Below, piece by piece: positions 1 to 7,860 of a stretch of 61,408 bases of DNA. Within the stretch, counting starts at the first letter, position 1; every line of letters begins with the position of its first letter. Origin of the DNA: Paenibacillus sp. GTDB lineage: Bacteria > Bacillota > Bacilli > Paenibacillales > Paenibacillaceae. Made by a program: the position numbers and the translations under genes. Below the pieces are notes generated by a model. That model was given only the letters and a program-made list of their open reading frames with translations. It did no database searches and had not been told where the DNA came from. The stretch is from positions 1 through 61,408 of the forward strand of contig JAIRVF010000049.1 of assembly GCA_031254035.1 (NCBI GenBank). The letters are read 5' to 3'.

Positions 1-698
1 CCGCCAGAGGGCAAACGTAAGCCCGAAAGAATGCCACTGGAATCCAAATCCTTTACCCGTATGACATAGTTCCACCCTTTGCGTTCAAGATGCGCGAAAT
101 TGTTGTAACTTTCATAACCGCGATCGGCAGTCACAATGGTTCTGCCCTTGATGGGGGAACGGTCAACCATAGCCGCCAGCGCCCTTCCCTCGTTGCATAA
201 TCTTCGTGGCTGAATCATGGCGTCCACGTAGAGTCTGTTGCACAAGTCATAGGCTGCATTCAAATGCAGAAGGTTAAAGCCTTTCGTGTTCGGTTGACTT
301 TGAAAATAGGTGTCTGTATCCGCAGAGTCTGTTGCGATATGCAAATCCGAACCGTCAATGGCGAGTAATCGATACCCTCGGTAGTCCTTGATGTCCGTAT
401 ACGATTGTGTAAATTCGTGAAACAAGAATTCCACAGCAGACGGCAGGATCTTATTCCTCTGCTGGACAAAAGCCGAAGAGGTTGCGGTGTTAACGTCATA
501 GCCCTGCGATTCCAAGAGTTCCTTGTATAGGCTGTTGCCCCCCATGGAGATCAGGAGTTGCATAACCGTTTCAAAGGGCAGCTTTTTCTTACGGGTAAAA
601 TCTTTTTCAGGGTTTTTGACATAAGGTGCAGGTGCGGCTGCCATTTCTCGGATGAGGGATGTCAACGTTTCTTTTAGCGAATTTGCGTACTCATTCAT
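1..698 (-). CDS. IS4-family transposase, N-terminal part (cut by window edge)
   Basis: Reading the minus strand from an ATG at 698, preceded by a GGAGGTTACGCCC ribosome binding site, gives an uninterrupted frame of about 232 codons that leaves the window at base 1. It begins MNEYANSLKETLTSL. It contains 'LLAIDGSDLHIATDS', which fits the first catalytic Asp region of DDE transposases, and 'ADRGYESYNNFAHLE', which fits the second Asp region with the RGY element seen in IS4-group enzymes. The catalytic Glu would lie beyond the window. The protein would cut and join DNA ends of its own insertion sequence. A dispersed repeat starts about 90 bp upstream of its start codon. The family is recognised from motifs only; the exact IS name is not known to me. 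Confidence 0.85.
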   Translation of the reverse strand, partial: MNEYANSLKETLTSLIREMAAAPAPYVKNPEKDFTRKKKLPFETVMQLLISMGGNSLYKELLESQGYDVNTATSSAFVQQRNKILPSAVEFLFHEFTQSYTDIKDYRGYRLLAIDGSDLHIATDSADTDTYFQSQPNTKGFNLLHLNAAYDLCNRLYVDAMIQPRRLCNEGRALAAMVDRSPIKGRTIVTADRGYESYNNFAHLERKGWNYVIRVKDLDSSGILSGLRLPSG

Positions 699-784
699 GG
701 GCGTAACCTCCTCGTTTTTCAAGGGGCTTCGCCACACTTTTCCACCTATTTGTCAAGTCATTTTTTCCTTTTCGTGCAAAAAAA

Positions 785-1038
785 GATTCAACATCATGAT
801 TAGTGCTTGATGAAAAAGCGAAAGTAGCGGAGGAGACGGAATCGATCTGAAGAAGCGACAGCGTTCGCCTGAAAGCTTTCCAAAGGAAAGCTAGCTTCGG
901 AAGCATAAGCTGTCTCCGAATTTCTACCTTTTGAAAAATAGAATCAAGAAATTTGGAGACAACAGCGATCGGAAGAACGATCCGTAACCGCAGCGGGTCA
1001 CCTCGCATAATGTCAAGAACTAATTTCAGTATTGAGCC
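785..1038. repeat. Dispersed structured repeat A, copy 1
   Basis: About 254 bp closely matching the segment at 36221-36477 along its whole length. Its ends are imperfect inverted repeats (ATTAGTGCTTGA on the left; the right end reads TTAGTTCTTGA on the other strand, then CAATACTGAA reversed next to GGCTCAA). Internally it carries a long stem made of GTCTCCGAATTTCT and AGAAATTTGGAGAC, and blocks such as GCGAAAGTAGCGGAGG and GAACGATCCGTAACCG. No convincing reading frame is shared by the copies. The terminal inversion suggests a non-autonomous mobile element (MITE-like); a structured RNA is the alternative. It lies next to the IS4-type transposase. Confidence 0.75.
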
Positions 1039-1081
1039 AAGAAAAGAGCGGGCTATCTTTTTGATAGCCTGCTCTTTTCTT
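1039..1081. terminator. Long inverted repeat, terminator-like
   Basis: AAGAAAAGAGC-GGCTATC pairs with GATAGCC-GCTCTTTTCTT around a short T-rich loop, giving a stem of about 18 pairs with one mismatch. T-rich and A-rich arms would allow it to stop transcription from either side. It begins directly at the end of repeat A copy 1. Confidence 0.6.
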
Positions 1082-1200
1082 GATATTTGGTCTTGCGCCT
1101 TATCTTAATGACATTGACCATTTGGGGTGTCCCTTTGCCCCTGATCATTTGGATAGGCAGAATCCGCCTGTCTTCCTCTTCTGAAATTTTCTCTCTCTCT

Positions 1201-1493
1201 CTATGATCCCAAACTTTTTAATGCAAACTCGATTCCGTCGTCACTTGATTTCTTAGTATTATAATCTGCTATTTCTTTCAAGTTTTCATTCGCATTCCCC
1301 ATAGCTATGCCTAACCCTACCAATTGCAACATAGCGATGTCGTTTTCTCCATCGCCAAAAGCAACACCACTCGTATTCCTTTGTTTTTCAAGGCTTTTAT
1401 AGCTTCTTAAGTACTGTTTGGAATACTTCCATCTTCATGGTTCGTAATCGTTCCATCAACATCAAAAAATACAATTTTATAATTCATAAACAT
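1201..1493 (-). pseudogene. Collapsed HAD-type (Cof-like) phosphatase gene
   Basis: The minus strand from the ATG at 1493 or 1487 reads MNYKIVFFDVDGTITNHEDG, the first HAD motif (DVDGT) of Cof-type sugar-phosphate/flavin phosphatases. After about 24 codons there is a TAA stop, then EAIKALKNKGIRVV. The sequence then jumps, in another frame, to VAFGDGENDIAMLQLVGLG, which is the fourth HAD motif (GDGxND), and continues to a C-terminus ending in LKSLGS and TAG at 1201. About two thirds of a normal 260-270 residue protein is missing from the middle. Both ends are recognisable, so this is an internally deleted gene and not a small protein. It cannot be functional because the cap domain and motifs II/III are absent. 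Confidence 0.8.
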
Positions 1494-1529
1494 CTCCCAC
1501 GATTTTTAAGATAAAAGAGGCTCAACATA

Positions 1530-1647
1530 GTAGCGAAATTGATGCAAAAGTGCATCTATTTACGACACAACGGCTTGATTGGATAAAAAGCTTGCGAAAG
1601 TGCAGGCTTTTTCCTTTTTCTGAGCACAATTAGGTCATTCATGGTCC
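1530..1647. repeat. Dispersed hairpin repeat B, copy 1
   Basis: About 118 bp nearly identical to 49550-49667. It contains a GATGCA-AAAG-TGCATC hairpin and a second hairpin (AAAAAGCTTGC with GCAGGCTTTTT) closed by a GAAAGT loop and followed by a pyrimidine run, so it resembles an intrinsic terminator. The right part (TTAGGTCATTCATG) is also conserved. No coding potential is shared between the copies. Confidence 0.75.
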
Positions 1648-1691
1648 AAAGTAGTCGTTTTATTTATTTCACCTGTCTACCGCAAGGGGCA

Positions 1692-1790
1692 TGACTAGTG
1701 CATGACAAAAAGACGAAAGTAGCGGAGGTGACGGAATCGATTCTTACGAAGTGGTAGCGATCGGAGGAGCGATCCGTAATCGTTGCGGCT
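1692..1790. repeat. Repeat A, short internally deleted copy 3
   Basis: About 99 bp matching both flanks of repeat A: the left block (GACGAAAGTAGCGGAGGTGACGG has the family core) and the right block GCGATCGGAGGAGCGATCCG. The central stem carrying GTCTCCGAATTTCT is absent, so the copy looks like an internal deletion derivative, or a deletion exactly of the hairpin. Confidence 0.6.
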
Positions 1791-1890
1791 ATTAACGGTA
1801 TCCATATGTATCCACCTAATCAATTATATTACTCATTAGTCTAAAAAATATGAAATTATGTGTACTTTTTTGACTACAATTAGAACCCGC

Positions 1891-1918
1891 TTGACTAAAA
1901 AATACAGCATGTTATCAT
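1891..1918 (+). promoter_or_regulatory. Sigma-A promoter of the TetR gene
   Basis: TTGACT (1891-1896), a 16-bp spacer and TATCAT (1913-1918) form a good vegetative promoter. It sits 42 bp before the TetR start codon and directly upstream of a palindromic operator. Confidence 0.65.
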
Positions 1919-1921
1919 TTA

Positions 1922-1938
1922 ACCGACAGACAGTCGGT
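1922..1938. promoter_or_regulatory. TetR-type operator palindrome
   Basis: ACCGAC-AGACA-GTCGGT has perfect 6-bp arms around a 5-bp centre. It lies just after the -10 box, over the expected transcription start, and 22 bp before the TetR start codon. That position fits autorepression by the adjacent TetR protein; the assignment is inferred from position. Confidence 0.6.
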
Positions 1939-1960
1939 CTACTAAACTGGAGGCATACAA

Positions 1961-2608
1961 ATGAGAGTTGTCAAAAAAGCAGAAGAACGAAGAAACGAAA
2001 TACTTGATGCGGCGGATGAGCTTTTCGGACAGAAGGGCTTTGACGGCACAAGTACCAACGATATTCTTGAAAAGGTCGGAATTGCACGCGGGACATTGTA
2101 TCACCACTTCAAGTCGAAGGAAGATATTATGGACGCGTTGATTGAGAGGTATAGTGTCCGCCTTTTGGGAGCAGCGCAGGAAATTGCCGCAGACAAGAGC
2201 GTACCCGTCGTCGAGCGCATCATCAACGTTGTTATGGCATTGAACGTAAGCGGCGGAGGCAGCGAGGAAATTATGGAGCACATCCACAAGCCGCAGAACG
2301 CGCTGATGCATCAGAAAATACAAAAGGTCATTATCAACGGCGTTACACCGATCTTGACGGGAATCATTCGCGAAGGCATAGAGAAGGGACTGTTCAACAC
2401 GCCGTTCCCGTATGAATGCATGGAAATGGTTGTGACTTATGCGAATACCGTTTTCGATAATGATATGGTTCAAATGACGAACGAAGAGCTTGTTATACGC
2501 ATGCAGGCGTTTATTTTCAACATTGAAAGGCTGCTTGGAGTCGAAAGCGGTAGCCTAACGTACATCATGAAGATGTTTGGTGGCAGAAATGGAGGAGGCA
2601 ATGAATGA
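1961..2608 (+). CDS. TetR/AcrR-family transcriptional regulator
   Basis: A 215-residue protein with a typical TetR N-terminal helix-turn-helix in about residues 8-55 (AADELFGQKGFDGTSTNDIL then VGIARGTLYHHFKSKEDI), followed by a helical ligand-binding domain. Length is normal for the family. The start is supported by TGGAGG nine bases upstream. A promoter and palindromic operator lie immediately in front, so it probably represses itself and the transporter genes behind it. Its last codons overlap the start of a collapsed MFS transporter gene, and an intact FtsX-type ABC exporter follows. The likely role is sensing a toxic compound and derepressing efflux; the ligand cannot be read from sequence. 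Confidence 0.88.
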   Translation: MRVVKKAEERRNEILDAADELFGQKGFDGTSTNDILEKVGIARGTLYHHFKSKEDIMDALIERYSVRLLGAAQEIAADKSVPVVERIINVVMALNVSGGGSEEIMEHIHKPQNALMHQKIQKVIINGVTPILTGIIREGIEKGLFNTPFPYECMEMVVTYANTVFDNDMVQMTNEELVIRMQAFIFNIERLLGVESGSLTYIMKMFGGRNGGGNE

Positions 2609-2904
2609 TTCAAAGAACCCTTTCAGCAGATTTCTCATTCTATGGTCAGGACAGTTTATTTCATCGATCGGAGGCGGGCTAACGGCGTTCGGGCTTGGGA
2701 TCTATGTATTCCAGGAGACGGGAAAGGCGTCGCGGAGTACTTGCTGACAGTGTGGGACAAATCATCGGTGCGGGCAGCGGCAGAGGAACGGGACTACTCA
2801 TCATAATCGCAGGGATTTTGTTATGTGTGACTGCCATCATCTTATATAACTTAAAATCGGTGAAAAGGCTCGAAGACAGGGGTGACTTATGTATTTCAGG
2901 ATAA
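2601..2904 (+). pseudogene. Collapsed MFS transporter gene
   Basis: The ATG at 2601 overlaps the TetR stop and reads MNDSKNPFSRFLILWSGQFI, followed by SSIGGGLTAFGLGIYVF, a classic first transmembrane segment of MFS drug exporters. The frame ends after about 48 codons at a TGA. In another frame the sequence resumes as GVLADSVGQIIGAGSGRGTG and then LLIIIAGILLCVTAIILY, a typical last transmembrane helix and a short charged tail ending LKSVKRLEDRGDL. Roughly 300 residues between the first and last helices are missing. The stop at 2904 overlaps the start of the ABC permease, so the deletion kept the operon spacing. It is a remnant and would not be functional. Confidence 0.75.
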
Positions 2905-5207
2905 TCCGCAATGATATTCTAAAAAGCAAAGCCATAACACTGACAACAACGATATTTGTCGCTGCTGCAGCCATGCTTGTTTCGCTTGCCGCGATCCTCT
3001 TCGTCAATCTTTCAGGAGCGCTAAATGAACTCATGACTAGTGCGAAAACACCGCATTTCATGCAGATGCACGCTGGTGAGATCAATTCTGAGCGAATACA
3101 GGCCTTTGCAGAGAAAAATAGCAATGTCGATGAGTTCCAGGTGGCTGAATTTCTTAACATGGACGGCTCGCAATTTCGATTTGGCGATCATTCGCTTGCA
3201 AAAAGTGTTCAGGACAATGGGCTCAGCATCCAGAGCGAGAAATTTGATTATCTTCTTAATCTTGAAGGTCGTGTCATAAACGCATCCGATGGGGAGATTT
3301 ATGTTCCTATTAACTACATAAAGGAAGGGATCACCAAGGTTGGTGACAAGGCAGTTATAAGCGGGAAGGAGTTTACTGTTGCGGGTTTCCTTCGAGATTC
3401 GCAGATGAATTCCATGCTTGCCTCGTCCAAAAGATTTCTGATCAGTAATCATGATTTCGAGGAATTAAAAAATCTCGGTAGTGTCGAGTATCTGATTGAG
3501 TTTAGATTAAAGGATTTATCGAAGCTCAGCGAATTCGAAACGGCCTATGCTTTTGCGGGTCTAGAAGCGAATGGGCCATCGATTACATATCCGCTTTTCA
3601 AAACGATTAACGCATTATCCGACGGGATGATGATTGGGGTTATCCTTCTTGTCAGCGTGCTAGTCGTTGCCATCGCTTTGATGTGCATACGTTTTACGCT
3701 TCTTGCGAAGGTCGAAGACGATTACCGCGAAATTGGTGTTATGAAGGCAATAGGGCTGCGGATCTCCGATATCAAGAGGATTTATCTTGTGAAATATGCG
3801 GCAATTGCGGCGTTAGGCTGTATGCTTGGTTTCGCACTATCTTTTGCGTTCAAAGGCATGCTTCTTGAAAATATCCGGCTTTATATGGGTGAAGGCGATA
3901 GTACCTCTTTAGCCCTGTTGTTCGGAATCATCGGCATACTGCTTGTATTCCTTGCAATCATCGGCTATGTAAGCGGAGTGTTGAGACGTTTTCGGAAAAT
4001 ATCTGCCGCCGAGGCCATCCGTTATGGCACTTCTCAGGAAAAAGCCGCGGGCGCAAAGCGCTTTACCCTGAGCGGAAACAGGCTGTTTAACACGAATATT
4101 TTCCTCGGAGTGAAAGATGTTCTCGCACGGAAAAAACTTTATGCCACAATGCTCGCGGTACTGATGATTTTGGCATTTATCATTATTGTTCCACAGAACC
4201 TGCACAATACGATTTCCTCAAAAAGCTTCATTAAATATATGGGGATCGGCAACAGCGATATGCGCATAGACATTCAGCAGACCGACAATATGCCTGAAAA
4301 AGCCGCTGAAATCATTAAAACGATGAGCAGCGACAGTACCATCTCAAAGTATGCCGTGTTTACAACAAAAACGTTTAAAGCAAAGACGGAGGAGGGTTCA
4401 GAGGAAAGGTTGAAAATTGAGCTCGGTGACCATTCCATATTCCCTGTAGAATATTCCGAAGGCAGAGCGCCCGCCAAAGAAGGCGAAATTGCACTTTCGG
4501 TTATGAACGCGGGTGAGCTCGGCAAAAAGGTCGGTGAAATCATTACACTAGTGATTGAGGGGAAGGAAAAAAATTTCGCGGTAAGCGGCATTTATTCGGA
4601 CATTACTAACGGAGGTAAAACCGCAAAGGCTGTTTTCACCGACCATTTGGCGAATATCATGTGGTACGTGATCTGTGCTGAGCTTTCGGATCCATCTCTT
4701 ATCGCCAGCAAGGTCTCGGAATATGCAGACAGGTTTGATTATGCAAAGGTTTCGGATATTGACGAATATATGGCACAGACATTTGGCTCGACAATACGCT
4801 CCGTCGGCAAGGCTTCTAAAGCTGCAATTGCCGTCGCGTTAGTGATAACGGTATTGGTTACGCTGTTGTTTATGAAATTGCTTGTCGCAAAAGATAGATA
4901 TTCCATTGCCGTCATGAGAGCGTTTGGTTTTACCAACTCGGATATTAAGGCACAGTATGTGTCGCGTTCGGTATTCGTTCTTATTATTGGTATTGTACTC
5001 GGCACGCTTTTGGCGAACACGCTCGGAGAAATGCTTGCGGGTGCGGCGATCTCCTCCTTTGGAGCGTCGAAGTTCCATTTTACGGTCAATCCACTGTCTG
5101 CGTATCTGTTCAGTCCGCTTTTGATGATCGGCTCGGTACTTATCGCAACAATTATCGGCACTTCCGGCGCGGGACAAATCAAAATTTCCGAACATATAAA
5201 GGAGTAG
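2889..5207 (+). CDS. ABC transporter permease with two FtsX domains
   Basis: A 772-residue membrane protein. The N-terminus has one transmembrane helix (about residues 15-38) and a large extracytoplasmic part. Three helices follow at about 245-370 in FtsX arrangement. A second helix near 420 starts the second half, and three further helices close the protein at about 640-765. This 1+3+1+3 layout is that of the MacB/YtrF-like and BceB-like exporters, which move lipophilic compounds or peptides or act as mechanical switches. The start is preceded by AGGGGTGA. It is followed after four bases by its ATPase. Control by the TetR protein is inferred from the shared direction and spacing. Confidence 0.88.
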   Translation: MYFRIIRNDILKSKAITLTTTIFVAAAAMLVSLAAILFVNLSGALNELMTSAKTPHFMQMHAGEINSERIQAFAEKNSNVDEFQVAEFLNMDGSQFRFGDHSLAKSVQDNGLSIQSEKFDYLLNLEGRVINASDGEIYVPINYIKEGITKVGDKAVISGKEFTVAGFLRDSQMNSMLASSKRFLISNHDFEELKNLGSVEYLIEFRLKDLSKLSEFETAYAFAGLEANGPSITYPLFKTINALSDGMMIGVILLVSVLVVAIALMCIRFTLLAKVEDDYREIGVMKAIGLRISDIKRIYLVKYAAIAALGCMLGFALSFAFKGMLLENIRLYMGEGDSTSLALLFGIIGILLVFLAIIGYVSGVLRRFRKISAAEAIRYGTSQEKAAGAKRFTLSGNRLFNTNIFLGVKDVLARKKLYATMLAVLMILAFIIIVPQNLHNTISSKSFIKYMGIGNSDMRIDIQQTDNMPEKAAEIIKTMSSDSTISKYAVFTTKTFKAKTEEGSEERLKIELGDHSIFPVEYSEGRAPAKEGEIALSVMNAGELGKKVGEIITLVIEGKEKNFAVSGIYSDITNGGKTAKAVFTDHLANIMWYVICAELSDPSLIASKVSEYADRFDYAKVSDIDEYMAQTFGSTIRSVGKASKAAIAVALVITVLVTLLFMKLLVAKDRYSIAVMRAFGFTNSDIKAQYVSRSVFVLIIGIVLGTLLANTLGEMLAGAAISSFGASKFHFTVNPLSAYLFSPLLMIGSVLIATIIGTSGAGQIKISEHIKE

Positions 5208-5211
5208 ACAT

Positions 5212-5970
5212 ATGAAGAAGATTGTTATCGGCGATCATATCGTAAAATCTTTCGGCGAGGGCGATGAAAAGCGCAATGTTCTAAGCGGTGTGACCGTGGA
5301 AATAAACGAGGGCGAATTCGTAGCGGTGATGGGGCCATCAGGCTCAGGAAAATCAACGTTGATGTTTGCGCTGAGCGGGACGGATGGCATTAACAGCGGA
5401 AAGGTCGTTGTGGATGGTAAAGATTTATCGGAGATCGGGGAGAACGAGCTTTCAGATATACGTAGAACAAAAATGGGGTTTGTGTTCCAGCAGCCAACGA
5501 TGCTGAAAAATCTGAATATCCTCGACAACATCATTCTTCCGTCCATGCGGGGCAACAGAAAAAACGCCACAAAAATTACGGAAAAAGCAAGAACGCTTAT
5601 GAAAAGAGTAGGCATTGCGGAGCTGGAAAAGCGCGACATTACGCAGGTTTCGGGAGGCCAACTGCAACGTGCGGGAATATGCCGTGCGCTTATGAACAGC
5701 CCGAAAATTATTTTCGGCGATGAACCCACAGGTGCGCTCAACTCTAAATCAGCGCAGGAGATTATGGACATCTTCTCCGAAATCAACGCGGAGGGGACTG
5801 CGATTATGCTTGTCACCCACGACGCCAAGGTTGCAGCGCGGACGGAGCGTATGATGTTTATGCGCGACGGAAATATCGTCAGCGATCTGAAGCTTCCGAA
5901 GTTTAACGGGACGGATATGGATGGCAGGGTCGAGAAAGTAGCGATGAAAATGAGGGAAATCGGCATATAA
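5212..5970 (+). CDS. ABC transporter ATP-binding protein (MacB/LolD type)
   Basis: A 252-residue ATPase that pairs with the upstream FtsX-type permease. Visible motifs are Walker A GPSGSGKST (about residues 43-51), the Q-loop around FQQPTML, the signature VSGGQLQRAGICRALM, Walker B IIFGDEPTGAL and the switch His in LVTHDAKVA. The signature and the QQPTML stretch are those of the LolD/MacB/BceA branch. AAGGAG lies seven bases before the ATG, and the spacing to the permease indicates one mRNA. It powers the exporter at the inner face of the membrane. Confidence 0.92.
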   Translation: MKKIVIGDHIVKSFGEGDEKRNVLSGVTVEINEGEFVAVMGPSGSGKSTLMFALSGTDGINSGKVVVDGKDLSEIGENELSDIRRTKMGFVFQQPTMLKNLNILDNIILPSMRGNRKNATKITEKARTLMKRVGIAELEKRDITQVSGGQLQRAGICRALMNSPKIIFGDEPTGALNSKSAQEIMDIFSEINAEGTAIMLVTHDAKVAARTERMMFMRDGNIVSDLKLPKFNGTDMDGRVEKVAMKMREIGI

Positions 5971-6047
5971 AATTAGCAAAGCATGAATAACCACTTTATG
6001 GTATCCTATTTTTGCGATGGATGTCATAAAATGGGGGTTGCATAGAG

Positions 6048-6695
6048 ATGATAGAGAATGCAACGGAGAAAGAACGGACAATATTTGATTATGTAGGAAG
6101 CACAATTAAGACAGAAGATCGGGAAGTTCGAATTCTTGCCAAGTATGAGGAACCGCTAGTTGTCGTCCTAGGAAATGTCCTTAGTGATGAAGAATGCAAT
6201 GAGCTCATTGAACATGCTGGAGGGCGCATGCAACGCTCCAAAATAGGTGAAGAGCGAGCAGTCAATCAAATTAGAACGAGCAGTGGGGTGTTCTGCGAGG
6301 AGAATGAGACGGTTGCCAGAATTGAGAAGCGAATCTCTCAAATTATGAATATCCCGATTGAGCATGGTGACGGCTTGCAAGTTCTGTTGTATACCCCTGG
6401 TCAAGAATATAAACCTCATTATGATTTCTTCGCTGAAACGAGCCGATCAAGTGCCAATAATCGAATTAGTACACTCGTCATGTATTTGAATGATGTAGAG
6501 GAAGGCGGAGAAACGACGTTCCCTAGGCTTAATTTATCTGTGTTCCCTAACAAAGGCATGGCGGTATACTTCGAATATTTTTACAGCAATCATAAATTAA
6601 ACGAACTAACCCTGCATGCAGGTACACCTGTATGCAGAGGGGAAAAGTGGGTTGCAACGATGTGGATGAGAAGACAAACCTTTCGGAGCTCCTAG
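6048..6695 (+). CDS. Prolyl 4-hydroxylase-like 2OG-Fe(II) dioxygenase
   Basis: A 215-residue protein close in length to the Bacillus anthracis-type prolyl 4-hydroxylase. The iron ligands are visible: HxD in YKPHYDFF near residue 123 and the distal His in LHAGTPVCRGEKW, with the 2-oxoglutarate-binding Lys of the GEKW stretch. The GGETTFPRLN strand is characteristic of the family. The enzyme hydroxylates a prolyl residue (or another side chain) using oxygen and 2-oxoglutarate. A natural substrate is unknown to me; collagen-like spore-surface proteins or EF-Tu are suggestions from relatives. It appears as a single gene with a terminator-like stem behind it. The start ATG follows a weak GGGGTTG site. 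Confidence 0.88.
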   Translation: MIENATEKERTIFDYVGSTIKTEDREVRILAKYEEPLVVVLGNVLSDEECNELIEHAGGRMQRSKIGEERAVNQIRTSSGVFCEENETVARIEKRISQIMNIPIEHGDGLQVLLYTPGQEYKPHYDFFAETSRSSANNRISTLVMYLNDVEEGGETTFPRLNLSVFPNKGMAVYFEYFYSNHKLNELTLHAGTPVCRGEKWVATMWMRRQTFRSS

Positions 6696-6734
6696 ATTGG
6701 AAGCATTGCTCTTGTTCTTACTGAATTAACAGAT

Positions 6735-6776
6735 CCCGCCCGCGCCTCTTAACAATGCGAAATTGGGCGGGTTATT
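6735..6776. terminator. Stem-loop between convergent genes
   Basis: CCCGCCC (6735-6741) pairs with GGGCGGG (6765-6771), followed by TTATTTTA. It lies between the convergent dioxygenase and DUF1992 genes and probably ends the dioxygenase transcript. Confidence 0.6.
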
Positions 6777-6784
6777 TTATGTTT

Positions 6785-7174
6785 CTAACACCACTTCTGA
6801 TATTGTTCTTGAATGTTTTCCGTTGTTACTATCATTTTTTGCATAAAATGCGAGGGAACCTGGTTGTTGTATTTCCTTATTTTTTGATTGATTTCATCAA
6901 ATTTGAAGTCAAGGCCAGTTTTGTCCATATACTCCATCTGGTTAATCAAGGCTTCTAATGACTTACAGATTTCCTTTTGTAGTTCAATCCATGGGGGTAA
7001 ATAATTTGCATTTTTAAGTATGCTATGAAATGGATCTCCCTCTGTCAATTTCAGCGGTTTACCAAAGCCCGGAAGTTCTTTGAGACTGCCACGTTTTTCA
7101 AAGTCAGAAAGGGTCTCATCCATCCAATGATTAAATAAACGTTCCTTCATAATCGTTGCAGGTGCATCTTCCAT
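6785..7174 (-). CDS. DUF1992 (DnaJ-homologue subfamily C member 28-like) protein
   Basis: A 129-residue protein matching the conserved DUF1992 core: a WMDE-x-L stretch near the N-terminus, then FEKRGSLKELPGFGKPLKL and a central block ending LPPWIELQKEI. The family is found across bacteria and in eukaryotic DNAJC28, but lacks a J-domain here; its role is unknown. The protein should be cytoplasmic and mostly helical. The gene is transcribed alone on the minus strand towards the dioxygenase gene. The first ATG gives MEDAPATIMKERLF; an internal start at the second Met is also possible. Confidence 0.8.
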   Translation of the reverse strand: MEDAPATIMKERLFNHWMDETLSDFEKRGSLKELPGFGKPLKLTEGDPFHSILKNANYLPPWIELQKEICKSLEALINQMEYMDKTGLDFKFDEINQKIRKYNNQVPSHFMQKMIVTTENIQEQYQKWC

Positions 7175-7268
7175 GACATCTCTTGAGAGTGGCTTTGTTT
7201 TTTTGTATATTATTGGTTAATCAACAGGCGTGATATTTCAAATTGATTTATCACTCAGTATACTAAAA

Positions 7269-7320
7269 GGTGCCCACAGCCTGAACTCCTTTTTCCTCAA
7301 GTGTCCAGTCTATGGGTACC
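7269..7320. mobile_element. Collapsed IS3/IS150-like element: two inverted ends only
   Basis: The two ends of this 52-bp segment are inverted copies: GGTGCCCACAGCCTGAACTC on the plus strand and GGTACCCATAGACTGGACAC on the minus strand agree at 15 of 20 positions. The CTGGACAC core is typical of IS150-group terminal repeats as I remember them. No transposase is left between. On the minus strand the fold is followed by CTTTTAG, so it could also serve as the terminator of the bacteriocin operon that ends just upstream. Confidence 0.5.
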
Positions 7321-7346
7321 CGTTTACTATATACCAATGAAGAAGC

Positions 7347-7538
7347 TCATTCTTCTCTTTTAAACGATAAAGATCGGAGATTGTATGCTACCAAGCAGAC
7401 CGAGACAATGAATAAAACAAGGTACGAATAAAACAAAGTATTTTTTTCATTCCAATGATTAATGAGTTGCAGCAAGAGGGAGACAGCGAGTACCGCTTGC
7501 GTAATTAGAATAACGATATTTTTTCTTTTTTTGCCCAT
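7347..7538 (-). CDS. Small two-TM membrane protein (possible bacteriocin immunity protein)
   Basis: A 63-residue protein: a basic N-terminus (MGKKRKN), a first hydrophobic helix at about 9-26, a short polar loop (NHWNEKNTL) and a second helix at about 36-53, ending in a basic tail. GAGGTAGAAT precedes the ATG, a strong start. It is the last gene of the minus-strand bacteriocin operon, directly behind the two peptide genes. Small membrane proteins in this position are commonly immunity proteins, so this is the best immunity candidate, but there is no family match I can name. Function inferred from position only. Confidence 0.6.
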   Translation of the reverse strand: MGKKRKNIVILITQAVLAVSLLLQLINHWNEKNTLFYSYLVLFIVSVCLVAYNLRSLSFKREE

Positions 7539-7613
7539 ATTCTACCTCGATATTGATAGAGTAAGTTAAATAAAGAAAAATACATTCCACAGAATGCGTC
7601 ATTCTTCATCTTA

Positions 7614-7823
7614 TTAAAGTCCGTAAATAATTCCACCAACGATGCCGCCAATAATGCCTCCGGCTATGGCTCCAACAGGGCCGCCTATAGCGGCGCCAGC
7701 GCCAGCACCAGTTCCACCAAAGCCTAACACGTTAGCGGTAAATCCTCCCCAACTGCCGCCATTTATTTCAAGTAAATCGGTGCTTGATACGTCCAAGAAA
7801 CCTGTGCTTGGGATAGTAGTCAT
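7614..7823 (-). CDS. Class II bacteriocin precursor with double-glycine leader (peptide B)
   Basis: A 69-residue precursor. The leader ends in the motif DLLEINGG (about residue 23), where a C39 peptidase should cut. The core starts SWGGF and is very rich in Gly and Ala with many GxxxG spacings, including AAIGGPVGAIAGG and a repeated GGIIGGIVGGII tail, as in two-peptide and Blp-type bacteriocins that insert into membranes. GAGGGGG lies ahead of the ATG. The neighbour upstream encodes a paralogue with the same IGGPVGAIAG block, so the two may act as a pair. Export and leader removal are expected from the C39 ABC exporter encoded on the other strand. Confidence 0.85.
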   Translation of the reverse strand: MTTIPSTGFLDVSSTDLLEINGGSWGGFTANVLGFGGTGAGAGAAIGGPVGAIAGGIIGGIVGGIIYGL

Positions 7824-7860
7824 TTAAATACCCCCTCAGTTTTTAATGTTTTCTTTTTGC

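Noticed and set aside
691..1008. 105-codon minus-strand frame
   Set aside because: It lies mostly inside repeat A copy 1 and is not conserved in copy 2, which carries frame changes.
1919..2473. 184-codon minus-strand frame
   Set aside because: Antisense to the clear TetR gene; low-complexity composition typical of a shadow frame.
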